From contig CAVSEK010000001.1 of assembly GCA_963726975.1 (NCBI GenBank), positions 186,001 through 250,000 of the forward strand: DNA of 64,000 nt. Reading direction: 5' to 3'. Below, piece by piece: positions 26,161 through 33,926 of this stretch. A program made the position numbers and the translations under genes. The notes under the pieces are model-generated. The model ran no database searches. It saw only the letters and a program-made list of their open reading frames with translations, and was not told where the DNA came from. Source of the DNA: CAVSEK01 sp963726975 (lineage in GTDB: Bacteria; Actinomycetota; Actinomycetes; Mycobacteriales; SCTD01). Position 1 is the first letter of the stretch. Every line of letters begins with the position of its first letter.

Positions 26161-27047
26161 CGCCGCGCCTTCGCGCGCTCGCCGAGGGCCTGGAGCACGG
26201 CGTCGTCGTAGTCCATCGGTGTGAAGGGCACGAGCGCGCGGATGCTGTCGTCACGCACGACCACCTCGTTGCTCATCGAGTCGATGAGCGAGCGCCCGGT
26301 CTGCAGGTCCACGTCGGTGACGAGCGACAGCCAGCGCGACGACAGCCGCGGCGTGAGCAGCGGCACCGGCACGACGATCATCGTGCGCCCCTCGATGGCG
26401 GCGACGCGGCGCAGCATGTCGACGTACTCGAGCACCTCGGTGCCGCCGATGTCGAAGGACCGGGAGCCCTCGACCTCGGCCTCGAGCACCCCGACGAGGT
26501 AGCGCACCACGTCGACGACGCCGATGGGCTGGGTGCGGGTGCGGACCCAGCGCGGGGTGATCATCGCGGGCAGGTGCTCGACGAGCTGCCGTGTCATCTC
26601 CCAGGAGATGCCGCCGTGCCCGACGATGATCCCGGCGCGCAGCGCGAGGACCTGGACGCCGCCGGTGCCGAGCAGCCGCTCGACCTCCCGGCGGCTGCGC
26701 AGGTGCGCCGACAGGTCGTCGGCGTCGTCGCCGAGCCCGCCCAGGTAGACGATGCGCCGCACCCCCGCCCGCCCGGCCGCCTCGGCGAAGGTGCGGGCCG
26801 CCTGCGCGTCCTTGGTCATGAAGTCGGGGTCGTCGAGGCTGTGCACGAGGTAGTAGGCGGCCTCGCAGCCCTCGAGCGCCGCGTCGAGCGTGCCCGGGTC
26901 GTGCACGTCGCCCCGCACCGCCTGACCGGCGCCGCTGTAGCCGTCGGGGTGCCGCGTCATGGCCCGCACCTCGTGGCCGTCCTCCTCCAGCGCGGGGCAC
27001 AGCCGTCGCCCGACGAAGCCCGACGCGCCCGCCACCAGCACCCGCAC
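26157..27047 (-). CDS. NAD(P)H-binding Rossmann protein (NmrA/YbjT-like)
   Basis: A 296-residue atypical short-chain dehydrogenase. The nucleotide motif VAGASGFVGRRL is at residues 5-16 and the second strand ends in MTRHP. Further family features are AAYYLVHSLDD, RRIVYLGGLGDD, SRREVERLL (tyrosine-less, as in NmrA-like proteins) and RAGIIVGHGG. Such proteins bind NAD(P) and may sense redox state or act on quinones; no catalytic Tyr-x-x-x-Lys is visible. GTG 27047 has GGGAGG about 7 bases upstream. A perfect 34-bp palindrome lies just before that ribosome site, so the messenger leader would fold into a strong hairpin. Co-translated with the CPBP gene. Confidence 0.85.
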   Translation of the reverse strand: MRVLVAGASGFVGRRLCPALEEDGHEVRAMTRHPDGYSGAGQAVRGDVHDPGTLDAALEGCEAAYYLVHSLDDPDFMTKDAQAARTFAEAAGRAGVRRIVYLGGLGDDADDLSAHLRSRREVERLLGTGGVQVLALRAGIIVGHGGISWEMTRQLVEHLPAMITPRWVRTRTQPIGVVDVVRYLVGVLEAEVEGSRSFDIGGTEVLEYVDMLRRVAAIEGRTMIVVPVPLLTPRLSSRWLSLVTDVDLQTGRSLIDSMSNEVVVRDDSIRALVPFTPMDYDDAVLQALGERAKARR

Positions 27048-27066
27048 CCGGACCCCGCCTCCCGCT

Positions 27067-27100
27067 GCCTCGCGAGGGGCCGGCCGGCCCCTCGCGAGGC
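27067..27100. promoter_or_regulatory. perfect 34-bp palindrome in a divergent promoter region
   Basis: The arms 27067-27083 and 27084-27100 are exact reverse complements with no spacer; the centre is CCGGCCGG. It starts 20 bases upstream of the leftward GTG 27047 and directly before its ribosome site. It could be a cruciform or attenuator hairpin, or a double operator built from two TCGCGA cores. No gene ends here, so it is not an ordinary terminator. Confidence 0.7.
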
Positions 27101-27271
27101 TCCTGCCCCGCGCCGGCGTGCCGCACCCGTACGGCGGGCAGGTCGGGGACGGGAAGCCGGCACCGCGCGCGGGCGTTGCGCCACGCAGTACGCAGGTCCC
27201 GCCTGCCCCCGAGCCGTCGCCGTCCGCGCGCCGCCGCTCCGCCCCGTCCGCCCGACCCGAGGAGACCCCCT

Positions 27272-28324
27272 GTGCTCACCGTGAACGCCCGCTCCACCTC
27301 CGGCCCCGGCGAGCCGTTCGTCGCCACCACCATCGAGCGCCGCGACCTCGGCCCGCACGACGTGCTCATCGACGTCGCGTACGCCGGCATCTGCCACTCC
27401 GACATCCACACCGCCCGTGGCGAGTGGGGCAAGACCATCTTCCCGCTCACCCCGGGCCACGAGATCGCCGGCACCGTGTCGGCGGTCGGCTCCGAGGTCA
27501 CCGCCTTCGCCGTCGGCGACCGCGCGGGCGTCGGCTGCATGGTCGACTCCTGCCGCGAGTGCCCGCCGTGCCTGGCCGGCGAGGAGCAGTACTGCCTGCA
27601 GGGCAACGTCGGCACCTACAACGCCATCGGCAAGGACGGGCGCCCCACCGAGGGCGGCTACAGCGAGAAGATCGTCGTCGACGAGCAGTACACGCTGAAG
27701 ATCCCCGAGGGCATCTCGCTCGAGGAGGCGGCGCCGCTGATGTGCGCCGGCATCACGCTCTACTCCCCGCTCAAGCGCTGGGGGGCCGGTCCCGGCAAGC
27801 GGGTCGGCATCGTCGGCCTCGGCGGGCTCGGGCACATGGGCGTGAAGCTCGCCAAGGCGCTCGGCGCCGAGGTCGTCGTGCTCAGCCAGTCGCTCAAGAA
27901 GCAGGAGGACGGCCTGCGCCTGGGCGCCGACTCCTACTACGCGACGAGCGACCGAGGGACCTTCAAGCAGCTGCGCGGCTCCTTCGACCTCATCGTGTCG
28001 ACGATCTCGGCCAAGGCCGACATGGGCGCCTACCTGGGCCTGCTCAAGCTCGACGGCGCGCTCGTCAACGTCGGCGCCCCCGAGGAGCCGCTGTCGGTGC
28101 CCGCGTTCGCCCTCATCGGCGGCCGGCGCAGCCTCGCCGGCTCGCTCATCGGCGGCATCCGCGAGACCCAGGAGATGCTCGACTTCTGCGCCGAGCACGG
28201 CCTGGGCGCCGAGGTCGAGGTCATCAGCGCCGACCAGATCGACACGGCGTACGACCGGGTCGTGCACAGCGACGTGCGCTACCGCTTCGTCATCGACACG
28301 ACCACGCTGGCGCCGTCCGCGTAG
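27272..28324 (+). CDS. zinc-dependent NAD(P) alcohol dehydrogenase (YahK/CAD-like)
   Basis: A 350-residue medium-chain alcohol dehydrogenase. GTG 27272 follows GAGGAG. Catalytic zinc ligands are Cys in GICHSDIH, His in PGHEIAGTV and the later Cys in PLMCAGITLY. The structural zinc site is CRECPPCLAGEEQYC, with four cysteines. The cofactor motif GLGGLGHMGVKLAKALG is followed by SQSLKK, whose basic residues fit NADPH preference. Overall pattern matches the cinnamyl-alcohol-dehydrogenase/YahK group, which reduces a broad range of aldehydes. It is divergent from the NAD(P)-binding protein gene. Confidence 0.93.
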   Translation: MLTVNARSTSGPGEPFVATTIERRDLGPHDVLIDVAYAGICHSDIHTARGEWGKTIFPLTPGHEIAGTVSAVGSEVTAFAVGDRAGVGCMVDSCRECPPCLAGEEQYCLQGNVGTYNAIGKDGRPTEGGYSEKIVVDEQYTLKIPEGISLEEAAPLMCAGITLYSPLKRWGAGPGKRVGIVGLGGLGHMGVKLAKALGAEVVVLSQSLKKQEDGLRLGADSYYATSDRGTFKQLRGSFDLIVSTISAKADMGAYLGLLKLDGALVNVGAPEEPLSVPAFALIGGRRSLAGSLIGGIRETQEMLDFCAEHGLGAEVEVISADQIDTAYDRVVHSDVRYRFVIDTTTLAPSA

Positions 28325-28383
28325 CGCGGGTTCACCCGTCCGGCGGGCGCCGCACGGGGGACCGCGCCCCTAGCGTGGTCCCC

Positions 28384-28710
28384 GTGCGCGCCCCCCGGAC
28401 CGACCCGGCCGCTGTCGCCGCTGCGGCGCTGCTGGGCTGCCGGACCGGGGCCACGGCGGCCGAGGTGCGGGCCGCCTACCGCCGCACGCTGCTCGCCGGC
28501 CGCCCGGACCTCGGCACCGCTGACGCGCTCTGGCTGGAGCGGGTGCGGGGCGCGCGCGACCTGCTGCTCGACGCAGCGGCGCCCGACCGGCGCCGCCGAC
28601 CGCGCGACCGGGCCGGCGACGCCGCACCGCCCGAGGCCTTCCGGGCCCTGCGCCGCGCGGCCTGGGGGCTCGTCGACGACGGACCACCGGCGGTCGACCT
28701 CCGGCTCTGA
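28384..28710 (+). CDS. short J-domain-like protein without HPD
   Basis: A 108-residue protein starting at GTG 28384. The first 60 residues look like a J domain: LLGCRTGATAAEVRAAYRRTLLAGRPDLG...LWLERVRGARDLLLD corresponds to helices I-III. The invariant HPD between helices II and III is replaced by RPD. Without the histidine it probably cannot stimulate DnaK ATPase, so it may be a scaffold. The C-terminal 45 residues are Arg/Asp-rich without visible motifs. It may be co-transcribed with the upstream dehydrogenase (60-base gap). A small hairpin follows. Confidence 0.6.
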   Translation: MRAPRTDPAAVAAAALLGCRTGATAAEVRAAYRRTLLAGRPDLGTADALWLERVRGARDLLLDAAAPDRRRRPRDRAGDAAPPEAFRALRRAAWGLVDDGPPAVDLRL

Positions 28711-28713
28711 GCG

Positions 28714-28731
28714 GCCGGTGTGAGCACCGGC
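28714..28731 (+). terminator. short hairpin after the J-like gene
   Basis: GCCGGTG-TGAG-CACCGGC, a perfect 7-bp stem, starts 4 bases after the stop codon. Confidence 0.5.
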
Positions 28732-28774
28732 ACAGCCCTGACAGGGTGCCGGCCGGCAGGACCGGGGCAAGACT

Positions 28775-28788
28775 GTTGCAGAAGCAAC
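28775..28788. promoter_or_regulatory. operator-like inverted repeat before the ene-reductase
   Basis: GTTGC-AGAA-GCAAC lies 33 bases before GTG 28821. It is an AT-richer island in very GC-rich sequence. TTGC-N4-GCAA sites are typical of MarR- or HxlR-type regulators; none is encoded nearby. Confidence 0.5.
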
Positions 28789-28820
28789 GACCTGCCCGAC
28801 CCTGACCCCGGGAGCCTCCT

Positions 28821-29885
<1,065 letters not shown>

Positions 29886-29899
29886 TCCTCCGCACCCTC

Positions 29900-29934
29900 G
29901 AGAGGGGCGTCCCGCACCGCGGGGCGCCCCTCTC
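29900..29934. terminator. strong bidirectional hairpin after the ene-reductase
   Basis: Outer arms GAGAGGGGCG (29900-29909) and CGCCCCTCTC (29925-29934), a G-T pair, and inner CCCGC/GCGGG give a stem of about 16 pairs. It lies between converging genes. Confidence 0.9.
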
Positions 29935-29942
29935 GCGCGTGC

Positions 29943-30044
29943 TCAGCGCAGCACGCCGAACAACACCAGCAGGACCACGGTCACGAGCGCGGACAGCAGC
30001 AGGCTCGGCAGGCAGCCGAGCCGGTTCGAGAAGAAGAAGAACAT
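29943..30044 (-). CDS. 33-residue membrane peptide
   Basis: ATG 30044 to the stop at 29943 encodes MFFFFSNRLGCLPSLLLSALVTVVLLVLFGVLR. It has an aromatic N-terminus, an SNRLGCLPSLL turn and one long transmembrane helix. I recognise this shape as a small actinobacterial membrane protein usually left unannotated. The ribosome site is weak (GGGCAGGG about 8 bases upstream). The stop lies 9 bases from a strong terminator hairpin. Function is unknown. Confidence 0.6.
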   Translation of the reverse strand: MFFFFSNRLGCLPSLLLSALVTVVLLVLFGVLR

Positions 30045-30211
30045 GCGCCGGGCCCTGCCCCCCGGAGCCCGGTCGACGCCTCGCGGCGACGTGGCGCCGG
30101 TCGCTGCCCCGCCAGCGCACGACGAGCTCGACGTGCGCGAGCAGGACCTCCGCTGCAGGGCGTCGGCGTGCTCCGCCGCCCGCCGACAGCGCGGCGCGCA
30201 CCAGGGTCCCG

Positions 30212-30601
30212 CTAGGACCGGCGCACCGTCACCCGGGCGCGCAGCCGGTCACCCAGCGACGTCGGCCAGCCCTGCGGCCAGCCGCGGCGGAAGTCGTGCC
30301 CGAGCCCGCCGCCGTACAGCTCCGCCACGCGCTCGAGCGCCGTGACGGCAGGGGCGTACGCCGGTCGCTGCAGGTCGGGCGGCACGTCGTGCAGCAGCCC
30401 GGACGCCGCGTCGCCGGGCCGCAGCCGCCGCCCGTCGACCATCGCCTGCAGCGTCGCCAGCTGGCCGAGCTCGGTCGTCAGCCAGCGCTCGACCCAGGTG
30501 TCGCCGTCCCGCCGGGCCGCGTCGCGGGCGCTGCGGACCGCGGCGTCGGCGCGGTCGCACGCCTCGTCCCAGGTGCGCCGCAGCTGCGCGCCGTCGGCCA
30601 C
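30212..30601 (-). CDS. protein of unknown function at the end of the type VII locus
   Basis: A 129-residue, charged, predicted mainly helical protein (TWDEACDRADAAVRSARDAARRDG; ALERVAELYGGGLGHDFRRGW). No signal peptide, membrane segment or recognised domain. GTG 30601 begins at the base after the SseB-domain gene's TGA, so it is co-translated. It ends the leftward operon that starts with the WXG100 gene. It could be a chaperone or immunity factor for the large candidate substrate, but nothing in the sequence proves this. Confidence 0.6.
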   Translation of the reverse strand: MADGAQLRRTWDEACDRADAAVRSARDAARRDGDTWVERWLTTELGQLATLQAMVDGRRLRPGDAASGLLHDVPPDLQRPAYAPAVTALERVAELYGGGLGHDFRRGWPQGWPTSLGDRLRARVTVRRS

Positions 30602-31402
30602 TCAGGCGTCCCGGCGGTAGTAGGGCTCGTCGACGCCGCGGACGGCGTCGGCGAGCTCCGGGTGCGTGCGCGCGGCACCGTCGACGCACGCGGTGAGGCG
30701 CAGCGGGCGCGGCTCGACCGCCGTCGCCGCCTGCGCGAGCGCGGCCATGACCTGCTCCAGGCGGGCGTCGTCCACGGGGTCGAGGTCCACGAGGACGTCC
30801 AGGACGGGGCGCGGCGACGGCACGTCGGCGAGGGTCTCGGCCCGGCTGAGCGCCCGCACCTCCGGCAGCCCGGCCGCGGCCTCCCGCGTGGCGCCGAGCA
30901 GCTGCACGGGCTCGGGCTGCGGTCGGCGGGACCGGTCCCCCGGGGCGGGCAGGAGGGCGGTGGCGGTCGGCACGCCGGCGATCTCGAGCAGCACGTGCCG
31001 CAGCACCGGCAGCGGCACCTCGAGCGCGTCCGGGGAGCCCGCGTCCAGGACGAGGTCGACGCCCTCCGGCCAGGCCGCCGCCAGCGAGGCGAAGGGCAGC
31101 GTCGCCCCGCCGGTGCCGTCGCCGAACGCCGCCACGAGCCGCGCGGCCGTGGAGAAGACGAGCGCATGGCGGCCGTCGCCGTCCTCGACGACCCACAGCG
31201 GCGGCCCGGCCTCCCCGGTGCTGCGGCTGGACACCACCCGGGGCTGCGGCTCGGCCGGCGCGCCCGGCAGCGGGACGTGCACGACCGAGCGGGCGAGCGC
31301 CCGGACGAGCTGACCGGCGTCCAGGCCGTCGCGCCCGGTGGACAGCAGCTCCGACAGCGGCGTCCCGGGCTCGGCCGGGCGCCGGCGCGGCCAGGAGGTC
31401 AC
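30602..31402 (-). CDS. SseB-domain protein in the type VII locus
   Basis: A 266-residue soluble protein resembling the SseB N-terminal domain. The typical features are a strand pair ending in HALVFSTAARLVAAFG, followed by LPFASLAAAWPEGVDLVLDAGSPDALEVPLPVLRHVL. The C-terminal half (VLDVLVDLDPVDDARLEQVMAALAQ...LRLTACVDG) resembles the SseB C-terminal domain. SseB-type proteins are frequent in actinobacterial type VII and polymorphic-toxin gene neighbourhoods; their molecular role is not known. GTG 31402 overlaps the stop of the preceding large protein by 4 bases, suggesting a functional pair such as substrate and chaperone or immunity factor. Confidence 0.7.
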   Translation of the reverse strand: MTSWPRRRPAEPGTPLSELLSTGRDGLDAGQLVRALARSVVHVPLPGAPAEPQPRVVSSRSTGEAGPPLWVVEDGDGRHALVFSTAARLVAAFGDGTGGATLPFASLAAAWPEGVDLVLDAGSPDALEVPLPVLRHVLLEIAGVPTATALLPAPGDRSRRPQPEPVQLLGATREAAAGLPEVRALSRAETLADVPSPRPVLDVLVDLDPVDDARLEQVMAALAQAATAVEPRPLRLTACVDGAARTHPELADAVRGVDEPYYRRDA

Positions 31403-32994
31403 CGCGGGCCGCCGGAGCGGGCGTCGGCCGCCAGGTCGGCGAGCGCGTCGGGCACCTCCACGACGACCCCGCCCGCCGTGCCGACGGCGCCGCCGCGCAG
31501 CAGGTCCGGGCCGGCCCAGGGCGCCCGGCCGGTCCAGACGACCCACTGCCGGTCGACCTCGTGCAGCAGCACCTGCGGGCCGCCCCCGACCTTGAGCCCG
31601 GTCGGCACGTCGACGCTGCGGCCGGCCAGCGTGAGCGTGTGCCGGCTCACCTGCGCGGCCGCCGTCCCCGTGGTCATGGTCAGCTCGGTGCCCGCCGGCA
31701 CCTGCAGCACCGACAGCTCGGTGCGCGGACCCCACTGCGGCACGAGCGCGAGGCGCTGCAGGAACCCGCCGCGGGTGTCGCGCAGCACCTCGTCCAGCGG
31801 TGCGCCCCACTTCAGCGACCGCCCGGCGTTGAGCGGCGCCGCCCCGTCGTGCAGGTTGGCCAGCCACAGGTCCTCGTCGAGCGTCACCGTGCCGTTGCTC
31901 GTCATGTCGCGGAAGTTCGCGTACTCGTCCTCGACGCGGTAGCTGTAGTCCAGCCGCCCCTCGGGCGTGACGAAGCGGGCCGCCGCCTCGCTGCCCACCG
32001 AGCCGGGGGCCAGGGCCTCGCCGCGGGTGAGCAGCGCGGCCCGCTCGGCGTCGCTGAGGTCGTCGAGCGCGCGTCCCGTGCGCCCCGCGGCGCCGACGGC
32101 CTCGGCCCCCTTGACGCCGGCGGCGGCGCCCCCGGTGAGGAAGGCGGCGGCGACGCCCGGCAGCAGCTCGCCGGACCAGCGCGCGTAGTGCCCGGCCGAG
32201 AGCTCGTCCCAGCCGATGAGGGCCTTGCCGAAGTCGAGCGGGTGCGTGACGCCGTGCCACAGGCCGCCGCCGAGCGCGCCCCAGTTGTCGCTCACGTCGC
32301 CGTGCAGGCCGACGAGCCCGCCCACCATGACGACGGGGTCCTTGACCGCGTCCCACGCGCCGCCGCCGAACTCCGCGAACGGGGTGTACCAGTGGTGCTC
32401 CTCCGGGGCGGGAGCGGGAGCCGGCTGCGGGCGGTACGGCGCCAGCGTGTCGTCGAGCACGCCGGCGGCGCTCGTCGCCGCGCGGCGCGCGTCGTCGACG
32501 GCCTGCTCGGCGCGGGCGCGGGCCAGCGCCCGGAGCGGGCTGACCGGCGGCAGGTCGTACGGCAGCCCGGGCAGCACCGGCAGCGCGCCGAAGGGCGCGG
32601 CGGCCTGCGCGGCGGCCTGCTGCTGCTCGCGGGCGCGCTGCTCGGCGAGCTCGTCCTGCAGCGCGCGGTCGGCCAGGGCGCGCGCCGCGTCGTACGCCGC
32701 CTGCGCGGTCGCGAGCTCGGTGCCGAAGCGCTGGAGCGCGGCGCCGCCCACGGCGTGCGCGTCGGCGGCGGCCGCGAGCGCTGCGGCCGTGCGCGTGCAC
32801 TGCGCGGCGCAGGCCATCGCGGCGGTGCCCGTCCACGCCTGGGCGAGCAGCCGGCCGACCATGCCGAGCAGGGCGCTCGAGGTGTGCCCGAGCGACTCCC
32901 CGGCCGCGCGGTGCGCGGCGGCCAGGGCGTGCACCTGCGCGGGCGAGCCGGGCGGGCGGGCCAGCCCGGCCAGGGGGTCGCCGAGCAGGGTCAC
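31399..32994 (-). CDS. large candidate type VII substrate or toxin
   Basis: A 531-residue protein. Residues about 1-125 are Ala-rich and helical, like WXG100/LXG-type export domains (HALAAAHRAAGESLGHTSSALLGMVGRLLAQAWTGTAA contains a W-T-G turn). Residues 125-215 form a charged and proline-rich linker. Residues 215-300 are Gly/Ala/Trp-rich with a hydrophobic patch (LLPGVAAAFLTGGAAAG), similar to pre-toxin linkers. The C-terminal 200 residues (DYSYRVEDEYANFRDMTS; TRGGFLQRLALVPQWGP) form a domain I do not recognise. The layout is that of a polymorphic toxin exported by type VII secretion. GTG 32994 overlaps the previous stop by 4 bases. Confidence 0.65.
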   Translation of the reverse strand: MTLLGDPLAGLARPPGSPAQVHALAAAHRAAGESLGHTSSALLGMVGRLLAQAWTGTAAMACAAQCTRTAAALAAAADAHAVGGAALQRFGTELATAQAAYDAARALADRALQDELAEQRAREQQQAAAQAAAPFGALPVLPGLPYDLPPVSPLRALARARAEQAVDDARRAATSAAGVLDDTLAPYRPQPAPAPAPEEHHWYTPFAEFGGGAWDAVKDPVVMVGGLVGLHGDVSDNWGALGGGLWHGVTHPLDFGKALIGWDELSAGHYARWSGELLPGVAAAFLTGGAAAGVKGAEAVGAAGRTGRALDDLSDAERAALLTRGEALAPGSVGSEAAARFVTPEGRLDYSYRVEDEYANFRDMTSNGTVTLDEDLWLANLHDGAAPLNAGRSLKWGAPLDEVLRDTRGGFLQRLALVPQWGPRTELSVLQVPAGTELTMTTGTAAAQVSRHTLTLAGRSVDVPTGLKVGGGPQVLLHEVDRQWVVWTGRAPWAGPDLLRGGAVGTAGGVVVEVPDALADLAADARSGGPR

Positions 32995-33407
32995 CCGCCG
33001 CTCCCGGGCAGGCCGGGCAGGCCGCCGACCGGGGCGACCGGCGCGGGCGACCCCAGCAGCGGCCCGACGAGCAGGGTGGCCAGGCCGTCGTTGCCCGAGA
33101 GCGTCGCCTGCACGAACGAGCCCGTCAGCGCGGGCGAGGCCATGACCGTGCTGTCCACGCTCTGGTAGGCCGCCGCCGCGCTCGCCACCGACGCCGCCGT
33201 CGCGTCGACCTGCGCCGCCGCGCCCGCGCCGAACTGCGACCAGAACGCGGCGTACGACGACAGCGCGCCGGTCAGGTCGGCGTAGCCGGTGTCGACGCAG
33301 CCCTGCGCGTCCACGGGCGCCTGGGCCGCGCGCGCGTCCGACGCCGCCGTGGCGATGCGGAACGACAGCGCGTCGACCGCGGGCACCTCCACCGAGAAGC
33401 CGCTCAC
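32991..33407 (-). CDS. ESX/EspC-like small secreted protein
   Basis: A 138-residue protein from GTG 33407, with GGAGG upstream. It is Ala/Ser-rich and helical (FRIATAASDARAAQAP; LSSYAAFWSQFGAGAAAQVDATAASVASAAAAYQSVD). The AFWSQFG turn and the YQSVD motif (Y-x-x-x-D) are the two type VII export hallmarks. A disordered Gly/Pro tail follows. It resembles EspC/DUF2580-type partners. It lies between the WXG100 gene and the large candidate substrate, and could pair with either. Confidence 0.7.
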   Translation of the reverse strand: MSGFSVEVPAVDALSFRIATAASDARAAQAPVDAQGCVDTGYADLTGALSSYAAFWSQFGAGAAAQVDATAASVASAAAAYQSVDSTVMASPALTGSFVQATLSGNDGLATLLVGPLLGSPAPVAPVGGLPGLPGSGG

Positions 33408-33449
33408 CGCAGGTCCTCCCCCGCTCTCGTCGTCGGGACGGCCGTCGGG

Positions 33450-33746
33450 TCAGCGCCCGAAGGACGCCGCGACCGCCTGCTCGTTCTGCTCGTAGGCGCC
33501 CGAGGCGCGGTTCATGAGCGCGGAGATCTCGGTGAGCGCCTGGTGGAGCTGGCGCTGCGAGGTCTGCCACTGCTCCCACAGCTGCATGAAGCGGCCCTGC
33601 GCGACGCCGGCCCAGTCCGAGCCCAGCGGCGCGACGTTGCCGGCCAGCTGCGACAGCGTGCCCTCGATCGAGCCGGCACCGCCGCTGAGCTGGCCGCCCA
33701 CGGCCGCCAGCTGCTCCGGGGTGACCTTGATGAGTCCACCAGCCAT
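33450..33746 (-). CDS. WXG100-family (EsxA-like) secreted protein
   Basis: A 98-residue helical-hairpin protein. ATG 33746 has GGAGAG upstream. The turn motif is DWAG near residue 46 (W-x-G). The C-terminal export signal YEQNE (Y-x-x-x-E) follows GAY at about residue 85. Glutamine-rich helix 2 (LWEQWQTSQRQLHQAL) is typical. WXG100 proteins are secreted as dimers through the EccC/EssC channel and help activate that ATPase. It is divergent from the eccC gene, 180 bases away, as expected for a linked system. Confidence 0.93.
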   Translation of the reverse strand: MAGGLIKVTPEQLAAVGGQLSGGAGSIEGTLSQLAGNVAPLGSDWAGVAQGRFMQLWEQWQTSQRQLHQALTEISALMNRASGAYEQNEQAVAASFGR

Positions 33747-33926
33747 GACGCTCTCCTCCGTCGCGGGTCGTGCGGTCGCGGTGCCCTCTACCCCCGCTCC
33801 CGCCCGGCTCACCCTCCGCCGTCCGCTTCACCCGATCGGCCCCGTCCTGCCCGACCTCGCCCGGAGGCGCCGCCCGGCCCGTACTGTCGCCGTGCCCCGC
33901 ACCCGGGGCGACCGAGGAGGTGACCG

